Of a stretch of 54,024 nt of DNA, positions 11,801-23,066 are shown in pieces; position 1 is the first letter of the stretch; each line of letters starts with the position of its first letter. The translations under genes were made by a program, and so were the position numbers. Below the pieces are notes generated by a model. It did not search any database. It worked only from the letters and a program-made list of their open reading frames with translations, and was not told the origin of the DNA. Source of the DNA: Glutinoglossum americanum (taxonomy: Eukaryota > Ascomycota > Geoglossomycetes > Geoglossales > Geoglossaceae); the NCBI GenBank assembly GCA_020080175.1, contig JAGHQL010000182.1, positions 1-54,024 of the forward strand. The letters are read 5' to 3'.

Positions 11801-14800
11801 GTTGTGGGGGCTTGTTGTGGTGGAGCTTAGGACGCTATAGTAGGACAAAGGAGGTCAGCATCCGCACACCAAAAGTAGGCCCCATATAAAGAGATTCAGT
11901 TCGGGAAGCATGCGGCGAGACTAGAAATAGGAACAAATCAAACGCCGAGATCCTTCGGATGTCGGTGAAAACAACCTGATGCGCCCAAGCTACAAGAGGC
12001 TAACGACAAACATGCTACACTACCGAGAAATTGCCACAAGGCAGTGGAAAGAATTATCGGGTTAGATCATATGCACAGGACCGGCAATGCCACAGCAATA
12101 AATGCCTTAAAATTACCAAGAACTCACCTTTGCAGTGTTATTCCCTGGGTTTGATATTACCCTCGACCCGCCCACTTGAGGGCCACCCATATCCGCGGTT
12201 GACGTCATTGACTGAGTTGATGATGTCACTGTAGTCTGCGCGCCCGCTCGTCTCTTTTTGTTCTCTTTTCCAACGCTTGGTGGTGGCGCAAAGTTCCCGA
12301 CTGGCGGTAGGCGAGGCGGTATACCAGCTCCTCCCTGCGACTGCTGGATACCCTGTGGTGGTTGGGCTCCGGCTAAGTATCCCGCATCACCTCGAACATT
12401 ACTTAGAATGGCAGCGTCTTCGGCTGCCTGTTTTGCTGCTGCCTGTGCCTTGGCCTGAGCAGCAGACTCCGGAAGGAATTGCTTAAAGTCCTCAAGGAGG
12501 TCTGGGGCTGAATTAAAAAGTTGGGTAACCTGAGCATAAACATCTTGAATCGGCTTGGATTCTCGTTGATACGTTTGCAGGATCTCAAGGAACTGCTTAT
12601 AGATTTCAGGCTGAGCGGCAAAGCGGTTCTAATTGACCCCATGCATGTTAGCAATAGCTGGATGGGCGCGAACCCAAACCTTGCCGTTAAGGAAATAAGT
12701 GCATACCTTGATTTTATTCACGTAGCTTATAGCATGGTTAAACTCAACAGGGCCCCTCTTCTCCATACCTCCCTGTACAGCTTGCTGCGGCCCCGGGCCT
12801 GGCACTACACCATTGACTGCTACTGCCTGTGGGTTCATCGCTGAGCCTTGGCCGACTTGGGGCGTGCTCTGCATCATCACCTGTCTCACGACTTGTGGTC
12901 CGTTAGCTGCGACACTAACTGCGTTCTGTAACTGTGAGACACCTCTCTGCTCTTGCTGGTGTTGGTGCTGCGCAACAGCGACCGCGTTCGCTGCAACGTT
13001 CTGTTGCTCTCTCTGTACCTGGCCATCAAGAATTTGGCCTTGAGAGGATTGATGACTGAACATTTGTGGGGCAACAGTTGGACCACGAGGGCTAAACAAG
13101 CCGTCCGAGGCACCGTGTTGCGACTGCTGCTGCCAATTGCCATTAGAGTTCCTAGAAATCTGGTCATAGAAAGAGCCCTGCCTTGCCATTGTAGGCCCCA
13201 CGCTATTCGCGGCAGGTGTTGTAACGTTTGGCGGATCGGACGGAGGACGAATACCCGAAGACATTGACTGGACAGTGGTACCCATGGGGGTCGTCACTCT
13301 GATAGCATTGGGGTCATCACCTGTGCCACACTCAATTCTATAACCGGGAGGCAGGAAGGTATTGAAGCCTTGAATCAGATTAGGATGGCCGGCGAAAAGA
13401 TTTGAAACCCGATCGATGACGCCAGGTGTGTCGATGCTGATATTTCTTTGATTAGTATAGTACGCAGCCAAGGCCCAGAATAAGGGGAGACTTACGCCTG
13501 GCTCTTGAAGTCTTTCATGATCTCCAGAAAGAGATTGTAGACGTCCGGTTGGTCAACAAATTGTACTTTGACTTGATCTAGGTAGCTCAACGCATCCTAA
13601 GGAATCTATTTAGCACGACCGCGCTATCATCAAGTCAAGGGCCATAGGAGCGGTTGGGAGCGATAATGAATTAGGCGGAACTGTGGGCAGAGTCCTAGCG
13701 GCTTGCGCGTATGGGGACGCAGAACTAAAGGTATGTATATGAAGGTGGAGGATCGGGAAACAGCTTACATTCAGAATGGGCTGTTGGCCTTGGCCTTGCG
13801 GCAAGCCTGCAACTCCGCCAGGCATCTGGTGAGTATTAGGTGCTGATGCACCTCCAAACCCCATGGCTTGGTGCTGTTGTGGAATCGGTGCACCTGCCAG
13901 TCCCTGTACAGCCAGTTGCCCCAATGGTAAAGGCCCTCCAAACATGGTTCCCGGTCCGTTGGGGACACCTAGCGGACCAGGTGGTGCGCTAACACCAGTT
14001 GAAGGTCCGATATTGGAAAGAAGGCCACCAGGACCATGAATAGCGGTAGTTACCTTTGAGGCTACAGGTTGGTGAATGGGGATGGAACCCGCGTGATTTT
14101 GGTGGGGTTGGGAGGATTGCTGGTGCTCCCTTTGTTGTCGTTCTCTATGTTCACGCTCTCGAAGCTCGCGTTCCCGTTGAGCTGTGTCTTCATGTTGGCG
14201 GCGGTCACGCGCTTCTCTCTCTCTAATATCGCGCTCTCGATCTAAGCTAGATGGGCCTTGAGAAGCCTGCTGTTGAACACTTTGTCCTAAAGATGGCAGC
14301 GAATAGTTTGCACTTTGTGTTTGTCCTAGCTGTTGCGCTGGTGAGCTAGTAGGCGGTTGTTGTGGTGGCGCTGGTGCCTGTGAGTGCTGTTGAGCTTGGG
14401 TAGACTGGGTCAATTCCCCAAGAGTCGGCAAGCTATGGCTACTGGGTTGAGAGGAAGAGTAGAATGGCGCTGTAGAGGTCTTAGCAAATGCTTGAAGGGG
14501 GTCTTCACCATGAAGAACTCACCACTTGGAGGTAGAGGTAAGACGGGGCCACCTAGGCCTGTCGGGCCTTGCTGAATAGAGTTATTTGACCTATGTTGGA
14601 GAACACACGTAAACGTTAGCTTTTAGGTCCGATAGACGACGCAAAATTTCTTTGCGCTCAATTCGCAACAGGTTCTGCGTATAGATGTATGGTAGTCACT
14701 CACCCAAACCCTCCAAGGGGTCTTGCTTGAGGAGCTTGGCCCTGTTCAGCGTTATGGGGCGACGGGGCAACGCCAGGGCCAGACGGTGGTAGCGACCAGC

Positions 14801-14822
14801 TGTCCTTGTTAGAGGAACTCAT
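8870..14822 (-). CDS. SIN3: SIN3 histone deacetylase corepressor scaffold
   Basis: Sin3 scaffold of the Rpd3-type HDAC complex, about 1,640 residues in about ten exons. Start ATG at 14820-14822 ([13 protein letters not shown]). Three paired amphipathic helix domains follow a Gln/Pro-rich N-terminus: PAH1 spans an intron at about 13450-13495 ([13 protein letters not shown], then [13 protein letters not shown]), PAH2 spans one at about 12631-12705 ([10 protein letters not shown], then [13 protein letters not shown]) and PAH3 lies at about 11590-11740 ([12 protein letters not shown]). Downstream is the histone deacetylase interaction region ([20 protein letters not shown], near 11160-11230). The long intron at about 11239-11424 carries a TACTAAC branch point. 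A roughly 65-nt intron near 10732-10798 contains no stop, so a naive reading would run through it. The last intron is 9401-9452. The protein ends [10 protein letters not shown]. Family assignment is firm; a few internal splice sites are estimates. Confidence 0.95.
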
Positions 14823-15648
14823 GGTAGCGCAAAGGTATTGCAAGATCTATGAATGAGGTTAGGGCCTTGAAACTATATGTTTGCGAGTTTATGACTCCAT
14901 TACCTATCGAGCAGATGGCGTTGGAATCGATAAGAAGTCTAGTTTAAACTTATAGTATGATTTTGACGCCGGAGCGACAAGTGGGGATTAGAGTGAGATC
15001 TGCCGCAAAACGAGACAGAGACGAAACGCAAGATGAGAGCGATTCCGTAGCTGCCGGTCAGCGCTTGAGGAAAAGAGCACTAAGAGACATTACCAGAAGA
15101 GATAAAGCAGTTCTGCCTCGCGAAGCGCAAGTGTGAAGGTTAGTAGATGCCGGAAGTGATTTGGACGGAAGAAGTTGTGCTTTGCAGTGACGGAGCAGGA
15201 GGGAGGAACTTAGGCCAAACAAGGAGCCGCTAGCGTCTTGGCACCACATCAGGTTAGCGCGGCTCAACACAACGTGACCTCCATTTATGGCGATAAGGAG
15301 AATGGATAAGTATCTAGACGCGTATTATTAGGCGGCGAATATACCCTCAAATACATGATATTAGTGTTGCTTAAGATACATTCATACTTTGTTATCATCA
15401 AGTTAGCCACTAACACCGGGAGTAAAGTACATAAAATTTGAAAATCGCACCCCCTACTTCCACTGGCGTGCACCCCTATCTCGAAGGCCAGACAGCTGCT
15501 TGTGCGCTCACTCAAACAGCTCACACATAAAACAACCAGAACTGGAAAATGTAAAGGCGTGGAGGTCGTTGGCAGACTCAAGTTACGCCTACTCCAGCCC
15601 CCGCTAATTCACCAGGATCTCCTCAAAAAGACCCCCAGTGTCTGAGGC
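14823..15648. other. Intergenic: SIN3 promoter and FAS1-gene 3' flank
   Basis: About 830 bp between two minus-strand genes, holding the SIN3 5' region and the terminator of the FAS1 gene. The open frames here have no recognisable domain. Nothing else seen. Confidence 0.5.
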
Positions 15649-16377
15649 TTAAGCGTAGTTGATGACCCCTTTAATAATCCACAACTCGCCATTCGCAACC
15701 CTGTTGGCCACAACGGAAACTTCAATATCGCCAGGTTGAATCTAGGGAAGATCCCCAAAGGTTAGTCCCTTGAGTTTAACACATACATCTAAAATACTGA
15801 CAGTCCTCTTCCCATTCTTAGTTTCCCACCATACACTACCCCCCACTAATGATTCTATCTTCTCTCTCTCTTTCCAAGGCGAAGTTGGAATGATATGTGC
15901 CTGAACGAAACGCCTCAAATTTCTATGCGCACGATCCTCCCCACCAGGCCCAGTATATGCGTCCAAACCTAGCGCGGCATAGTCCCTAGGATCTTCCCAT
16001 GGCTTTCTTGGGAGAGCCTTAACAGCTGAATTCAATGGTGCCAGGACAGTTGTGTTTCGGGAGCCATCCTCAAGCCGTTTTGCCACAGGCTCGATATCGC
16101 GGGTGAAGCCAGCAAAGATGTTGATCGAATGGTCAAGTTGAATGACATCAGATATAATTATAGGGCCTTCCGAGCCAGATGGTAGATCTTCTTGATCAGC
16201 CGGGGGGGGAACGATGGGGATATTCATGATGGGATCTTGAAGTGTACCCGAACGCAAGTCGTTAGCTTTTGCCGGAACTGGTCGGTCTCGTATGGCAACT
16301 GGTACGAGAAGTTGGGAATATGATATCTGCAAGAGCAGAGAGCCCGCAAATGCGTAGAGTAGTTTTATAAAATTCAT
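15649..16377 (-). CDS. Secreted fasciclin (FAS1) domain protein
   Basis: Small secreted protein of about 227 residues with one FAS1 (fasciclin) domain, a fold tied to adhesion and cell-wall or matrix contact. The N-terminus MNFIKLLYAFAGSLLLQISYS is a clear signal peptide. The FAS1 region starts near LDHSINIFAGFTRDIEPVAK, with NTTVLAPLNSAVKAL (FAS1 box H1-like) and a C-terminal GELWIIKGVINY (box H2-like). The last exon is recovered by intron 15742-15786 (GTATGT donor, ACTAAC branch point, CCCTAG acceptor), which turns an apparent early stop into IQPGDIEVSVVANR and the final box. Without this splice the domain would lack its end. No GPI site or other domain is visible. It resembles the Mug57-like single-FAS1 proteins of ascomycetes; its role here is unknown. 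Confidence 0.85.
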
Positions 16378-18229
16378 GTTGGCCTGTTTTCATTTACCTT
16401 TGGGAGAACTGATGTGCGACGGTGAAGCGGAATGACGTATGGCTGTTTACTAAGCGAAGGGGTTAAAAATCGGGATCCAATTAAAATTTGTTTGCTCGAA
16501 CTGCGCCATCTTATTTTTCCAATCCTCTATATCCTTGATCTTCGGCCACTAAAAATCATCAAAGACCAGTAGGCTCCACCAAACACTCGCGTCTCTGCCC
16601 CTCAACAATGATTCACCTGTTCGATAGTAACTAAGCATGCAGAGAAGTGTCCAGCGGGAGATGGCTGAACCGGTTACGGTCAAGCCTTCGGAAAGCCCCG
16701 ATCCGCAAAATTTACGATTAAGGCAAAAGAGAACATTCATATAGTCAATATAGCTATGCTATTTGCGAGATCCTTCTGGCTGTCTAATGATTGTGCTCTA
16801 AGTGGAAACTCCGCGCATTAACGTTCATAAATGCAGTCATGCAAAGGCTGTAATTTCAATAATCGCCCTATATGGTAAAGAGATATAGGGTTTACCCATG
16901 TAGTTAGATAAATGAGATATACTAGGAGGGAACCTGGTGGGGGTAGAGATCTTTTCAAGTCATTTCCACAGCATTTTCGAGTCATTCCATCTGCCATAGA
17001 CTTCCACCACTCCGACAGCAACGAGATTGTAGCACAGCTTTCTCAGCGGATTCTTGCCGGGCGGTAATGACTACTCAAAAGCGCCGTGCGCGAGGATATG
17101 CTAACTGTCCCTGGAACTTCCCTATGCTCAGGTGAACCAGCCTTTCCAATTCTGTGTTCACCATGACCCGGGGGTGTTTAACGTTCTTGGCGGGTTCGTT
17201 CTGAGATGGAATAGAATTCTATTGTTTAGGCAAACGCAGACTTTGCCCCTTACACGACTTTTGCCATCGGGGGATTTCTAGCTGGAGCCGGTCTGAATCA
17301 TTGTGGGCTAGCATTCCTGATATTTAAAGTAGTTTCTACTAACAATAATCTAGAAGTAGATAGTAAGTGGCTTCCATTACCCAGTCGTTCCCGTGATCGC
17401 AAGAGACAGGAGCTGTGGGCGCGGAATGAAACTATGTAAATCCAACCTTTGATCGAGTAATACTTTACCAGTGTGATAACATGGGCCAATTTTCAGCAGG
17501 GGCGCTGTGATTGGCGTAACGGTAGCCATTAGTAATACACATAGTTTTTACCCATATTTGCTCCTCAAATTAGCGACTCTAGAACACAGCAGAATCGGAG
17601 GAAGCCTTCGGAAGCGACGGTGTACCGAGGATGGTTCGTTCCAACGAAACCGAGGGATTGTCGGTAAGGACAATAGGGATGCCGTGAATGCATACATGAG
17701 AGTTTTCGGAGAAGAGGTGCATAGATGGTGAATATGTTGACAGGAAAATGAATGGGCCTTTTTTAGGGGTTTTCATCGTCACATGCTAGATAGACTATAT
17801 CGGGTAGTGGTTGGCTTTAACGTCATGCGCCATCACATGCAGGAGAGCTCGTTTCTGCCCGCCGAAGAATGGAAGATGGGTATTGAACAGGTAGTACAAG
17901 TACAGCTTCACATGCAGCTTTAGGATTGCTGGTGGGGTGAGGACCTGTCAGGGCCAATATGTAAGCTGGACCTGATTTGTTCGTGGCAGGAGTTTTATTT
18001 CGTCGTGGTTGGGCCTCGGCTTAAGTGGTACCCCACGGTGACGGCAAACGCCATTGAACCGAGACGTGCGTACAAAACATCCGACCTTCCTGAAAAACAT
18101 ACGATTTTCCTTTCTACTCCCCTTCGACGAGGTTGAAATACATACGTCTTGAATCCATTACTCACTTCTTCATCGCTGATTATTGTTCGTTGGCCATCAT
18201 TCTTAACCAAGGCATTCGTCGTTTTCGCT
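16378..18229. promoter_or_regulatory. Divergent intergenic region between the FAS1 gene and fumarate reductase
   Basis: About 1.85 kb lies between two genes read away from each other, so both promoters must be here. It is unusually long for this window. I found no tRNA-like B box, no repeat and no convincing protein frame; short frames such as 17507-17731 have no recognisable content. Confidence 0.5.
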
Positions 18230-20432
18230 ATGAGTCCAAGAGTTATTGTCGTTGGTGGAGGATGTATGTTGTTTTCCCTCTTTTACGAGATTTTTTCGAG
18301 GACTCGACGCTGACGCCTATACGCGATCAAGTGTCCGGTTTGAGCGCCGCACACACTCTCTACCTCTCAGGAGCCAATGTGCTTGTACTCGACAAGCAAG
18401 GTCAGTTCCCTTTTAATAACTAGCAGCTTGCTTTATGCAATGCGAACTCCCTCACTTTCAGAGATGGATGGATAATGACGGCTAGGCGCAGGCTTCTTTG
18501 GAGGAAACTCCACCAAGGCGACATCCGGTATCAACGGTGCGCTCACACGGACGCAGGTCGACCAAAACATTCGAGATAGCGTCAAGCAGTTCTACGATGA
18601 CACGATGAAGTCAGCAAGGGACAAAGCTCGACCGGATTTGATCAAAGTCTTGACCTACAAGTCCGCTGCCGCCGTTGAGTGGCTGCAGGACGTATTCAAC
18701 CTAGACTTGACGTTGGTTTCGCGGCTAGGGTTGGTATTTCTGCGTCGTTGCAAGTCGTTCGGGGGTTTCCAGGTGCTAATAAGCGCAAACAGAGGTCACT
18801 CCCAGCCCCGTACGCACCGTGGCCACGACGCTAAATTTCCTGGCATGGCCATCACATATGCGTTGATGCAGCGGCTCGAAGATCTTGCTGAGACTGAGCC
18901 TGACCGTGTGCAAATCATCAAGAAGGCTCGCGTTACCAGCATCAACAAGGAGGGTAATGTTATTACAGGTGTGACATACGAAGTCAACGGCCAGAATGCT
19001 GTGGCCGATGGCCCAGTCGTCTTAGCCACTGGCGGCTATGCTGCAGACTTCACGGAGACGTCTCTTTTGAAGAAACACAGGCCAGATACTTATGACCTGG
19101 CCACCACCAACGGCACCCACGCGACTGGAGACGGACAGAAGATGGTCATGGCGATCGGAGGCAATGGTGTCGACATGGACAAAGTGCAGGTGCATCCTAC
19201 GGGATTAGTAGATCCCAAAGATCCCGACTCAAAGTGGAAGTTTTTAGCTGCTGAGGGTATGAATTTTATTGGACCTCTGAAATGCATTGGAGCGAGCACT
19301 GACAGACAAAATAGCTCTTCGTGGCGAGGGCGGTCTACTACTAAATGCCTACGGTGAACGATTTTGCGACGAGCTCGGTCACCGCGACTACGTCTCTGGC
19401 GAGATGTTCAAGAATAAATTCCCTATTCGCCTCGTCCTCAACTCCAAGGCCTCTAATGTCCTTGACTTCCACACTCGCCACTACTCCGGCCGTGGTCTGA
19501 TGAAGAAGATGACCGGCAAAGAGCTTGCCAAGGAGATTGGCATTAGCCCAGAGAAGCTCCAGAAGACATTCTCCGAGTACAATGATATTTCTGCTGGCAA
19601 GAAGAAGGATCCATATGGCAAGAGATTCTTCCATAACTGCCCTGTCAATGTTGATGACGATTTCCACGTTGCCCTAATGCAGCCAGTACTGCATTTCACC
19701 ATGGGAGGTGTTGAGATCAATGACAAAGCTGAGGTTCTCAACTCTGAGGGCAAGCCCTTTGAGGGTCTCTATGCTTGTGGTGAGCTCGCTGGCGGCGTTC
19801 ATGGCGCCAACAGACTTGGTGGTTCATCACTGCTCGGCTGCGTCGTGTACGGGCGTGTTGCGGGTGATACCGCTAGCCAGTATATGTTCCAGAAGACTCT
19901 GAAGGGTGGCGTGTCGACCGCTGCTCAGCGTCTCGGCATGATCTCACTGCACATTGACCCATCGCAGCCTGGCCGCGTCACTGTTGACTGGTCTGGCGGT
20001 TCCTCTTCCGGCTCTGGTGTACAAACCCAACCCGACTTGTCGTCCTCAGCGGCACCCGCCGCCGGCGGCGAGCCTACGAAGGTCTCAAAGTCCCCCGACC
20101 CAAAAGATTTTGTGATTCCAGAAACAGAGTTCGCGATGGAAGAAGTGGCTAAACACAACACGAAGGAGAGTATCTGGATCGTCGTAAAGGGCATCGTCTT
20201 GGACGTTACCAACTGGCTTGACGATCATCCCGGTGGCCCTGGGGCACTGTTGAATTTCATGGGGAGAGATGCTACAGAGGGTGAGTGTCTTCTTGGAATG
20301 AGAATGAATATTGGCTGATCTATAACTTCGCTAGAATTCGCAATGCTGCATGACGATGAAGTTATTCCTAAGTACGCAGCCAATATCGTCATTGGCCGCG
20401 TTAAGGGCCAAACTCCCAGTTTAGAGCTATGA
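18230..20432 (+). CDS. osm1: Soluble NADH-dependent fumarate reductase fused to cytochrome b5
   Basis: FAD-dependent fumarate reductase of the Osm1/Frd1 type with a C-terminal cytochrome b5-like heme domain, about 622 residues. The N-terminal FAD-binding motif VIVVGGGLSGLSAA is split by intron 18264-18331. Other introns: 18401-18491, 18730-18792, 19257-19314 and 20281-20334. The six exons total 1,869 nt, in frame. Family landmarks: FFGGNSTKATSGING, GHSQPRTHRG, VVLATGGYAAD, HPTGLVDPKDP, GLYACGELAGGVHGANRLGG. The b5 part has the heme-ligand motif DDHPGGPGALL; the second heme histidine is expected in MLHDDEV of the last exon. Enzymes of this type reoxidise FADH2 or NADH under low oxygen using fumarate. 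There is no obvious signal peptide or mitochondrial presequence on this start. Confidence 0.93.
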
Positions 20433-21666
20433 CGAGGATACTTAGGTGTGGGAGTGTCTGCCTGTAGTAGAGCAGTGACAAGTATACGCGCTGGTTGGGC
20501 TTAAGGCTTGGGTTGTAAATATAGACAGCGAATTCTCCTCCTACACATGTCTCATCAAATAAATCTAACATCATTGTACTCATAGAAATCTCATTCACCC
20601 CCTTCCTTGTTTCCCTGCCATTAGAACAGACACCTTTGCTCCGGCCTAGGTTTTTTTTTTATCTTTCTAGCTATGTTGGAAGAGGGCTTGAAATGAATTA
20701 TCAAGGAAAATTAGAAGCTGTTCATTCTCTAGCTCAAGACGATGTGTAGGGAATTAAGTGTGTCTAGTAAGGAAAAGGGGCCCCTGCACGCATTCGCTAC
20801 CTCCGACGGGCTTATATCCTTTGAGGGCAATGCTCTGGCACACATTGACCTTCTCCTGAGGCGATGCTGGCGCTGCACATCTGACTTCTTTCTATCAATG
20901 TCGGTATCCTAGGGCATTGTTAATTAAACGATCTAGAAGGAGTGCAAAGTTGCATGTTCGAGAGCAGCCTCTAACTAGACCTTTGAGATCTGTGAGGCTA
21001 ACAGATCCATTTTATTTTCTGCCGGAATAGGGGCTATTCCGATGAGGGGCTACTGTGGGCCTAGTGCTGGATGGCGCGAGACAGGGGATGAAGTCCTCGG
21101 ACAAATATCTCCCCCATCCTAGCTACCCGTGGGGGGAGGTCTCTGGTTACCAATATAGTGGGCGGGGATTGCGCGGAAACTGAGCGTGCCGGAAGGGGTG
21201 TGGGGGTTGTATGGTGAGCTAAGGAATGAAGTAGGGGAATGTTTCCATTGTCTTTCATTATTCTAAGTTTCCCCTTTCGTTCTTTGGGTGGGGATTATAA
21301 AGAGTGTGTTGCCGATTGTTCGTTGTTTAAGGGGATTATTTTCATTATCCTGTTGTTCCATTATTTGAAAGACAAAGTTCCCAAGGTCTTTTTTGTAGGT
21401 TGTTTGGAAATGGCAGGGGCCCCTTTGTCCATCATCCATCTCTATTATCTCACTCTAGGACACCACTACTATCTGACTAACACCTAGTGTTAAGACCCTT
21501 TACGGGGGTTGTGTGAAATGCACATATATACCCTCACCGACACCGGGCGTTACCCTCAGATCCACCACAATGAGCTTTTAGTGACCTCTCTTTGTATGTG
21601 CCCTAGCCCTCCTATCTGCATTCGCCTACACTTTGGATCTACCGGAGAAATAGGTAACGAATCGCG

Positions 21667-21824
21667 GCGCACCTAACCCCGTTGATGGGATGGTCGAGTG
21701 TCTTCCGAGCCTCTCTCCGGAGGACTCCGACATCGAAATGCTAGATGCCCCACCGATGGATCCTTCTAGAGATGTTGAGATGGCGGAAGCCCCTCGGCTC
21801 CCGGATAAGGGTTGGGAGGGTTAA
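21667..21824 (+). pseudogene. Coding-like fragment of unknown origin
   Basis: A frame of about 50 codons with strongly protein-like, acidic composition (DGMVECLPSLSPEDSDIEML, then DAPPMDPSRDVEMAEAPRLP) ends at TAA in 21822-21824. Upstream the same frame is closed by a TAG near 21653, and there is no start codon or flanking exon I can support. It could be the remains of a gene or of a mobile-element protein. I do not recognise the family. Confidence 0.3.
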
Positions 21825-22159
21825 AAGCAGGAGCGAGATGTTAGGGTATTTGAGCCCCTTAAAGGGAGGAGGGATTGGAGAGCTGGTATCCGTATGTCTG
21901 AGGATGGTTCAACTTGCGAGTATAACCCTAGCTATTTAATAAGTATAGCTACTAAATCGAATTAATTCTGGCTGTCCGTTAGTGAACACTCCTTGCGCGG
22001 GCCGCAGGGTCTGGTGGCGGCTCAACTCCCACGCCCTGCTTGAGGGTGGGGGGTTCTAGGTTCTTCCTTCCCACCCCCTCCTGTTACCGTAGAAGACTCT
22101 GGCGATGCGAGTGGGCATACTAGCCCTCTTTCTATGGGCTTTAGTTTGTGGGCCTAACG

Positions 22160-22500
22160 GGCCTTTTTTGTTCCCTCCGTCCTCAAGTGGCGGCCCTGGG
22201 TTTACTGGCGGACAGACAGGATACGATTCTGTCGAGAGCCCAGCGAATTTCCCACTGGTGACTCGTAGTTCTCTGGTGGTCGGACTTTAGGTGAGCGATA
22301 ACCTGCTGGCACCGGCTTTACTGGAGGGTGTACAGAATATGCCTCACCGATAAGCCGGTAAATCTCCCATCGAGGATTTATATTCCTTTGGGTTTCGGTC
22401 TGTGGAGGGTGAACAGGCCACCCTTTTCTTTTGTTTCCCCCTGGATGAGCGCCGGCCCTCTGGCACCGGCTTTGCTAACAGGCGTACAAGGACTACCTTT
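22160..22500. repeat. Three diverged direct repeats in noncoding DNA
   Basis: A segment recurs at about 22195, 22305 and 22460. The last two share CTGGCACCGGCTTT followed by a GGYGTACA-type end; the first has GGCCCTGGGTTTACTGGCGG at the same place. On the minus strand the last two read CTPxSKAGA. The copies differ in spacing (about 110 and 155 bp), so this is an old, decayed array. It may be a remnant of a repeat-containing gene. Confidence 0.35.
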
Positions 22501-23066
22501 CTGCCGACTGCCCATTCCAGCCCATAGATTCGCCCCCTTCGCGATCTCCCCTTCTGTCGACCCATGCTCCACAGTGAGGTAGTGGCTCCCCTTTTTGCCG
22601 AGACCCTACGTCCCATATCGGATTGTGACCCCACTTAGGGTTCCCGGGCTGAGGGCGGGTTTGGTGGGCGCCCTTTACTGATGAACGGACCGTGAGGAAT
22701 TTGAACTCATTATAACTACTAATTTCGCTGGTAGAGGCACCCCTGCTTGCTCGTGGGGAGGGAGGGTCAGCCCCTATTTTTGGTTTTTTTGTCTTTGTCT
22801 CCCCTCTTTCGCGGATAAGTAGCCAGTTGCAAAAACTTGGGAGATAGAGCACAGCGGCGCGGAGTCGGCACGTAGGTCTTCCTAGCTGGGTGGTTTCGCG
22901 GGGGTTGTGATTGGGGGCTGAGTGTTTTTTTTTTGGTTGGGTAGGGTGTGAAGTGGTTTGTAAATCCTGATTATCCACCGCAGTCAATATATGGTAGTGA
23001 AGAAATAGTAACTCGGTTCTCTTTTTATTGGAAGGACGATCGTTATACGGAATCTTTCGAACAATT

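Larger units (their letters stand above)
20433..23066. other. Long convergent intergenic region with relic sequence
   Basis: 2.6 kb between the 3' ends of fumarate reductase (+) and valyl-tRNA synthetase (-). This is the largest gap in the core region. It holds a short coding-like relic at about 21667-21824 and diverged direct repeats at about 22160-22500, both listed separately. The rest shows nothing recognisable. Confidence 0.5.

Noticed and set aside
17507-17731. Plus-strand 74-codon frame in the FAS1/fumarate reductase spacer
   Set aside because: No homology signal, no promoter context, similar in length to chance frames around it.
22493-22987. 164-codon minus-strand frame in the convergent spacer
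   Set aside because: Compositionally odd, overlaps the diverged repeats and other frames, and no domain is recognisable.
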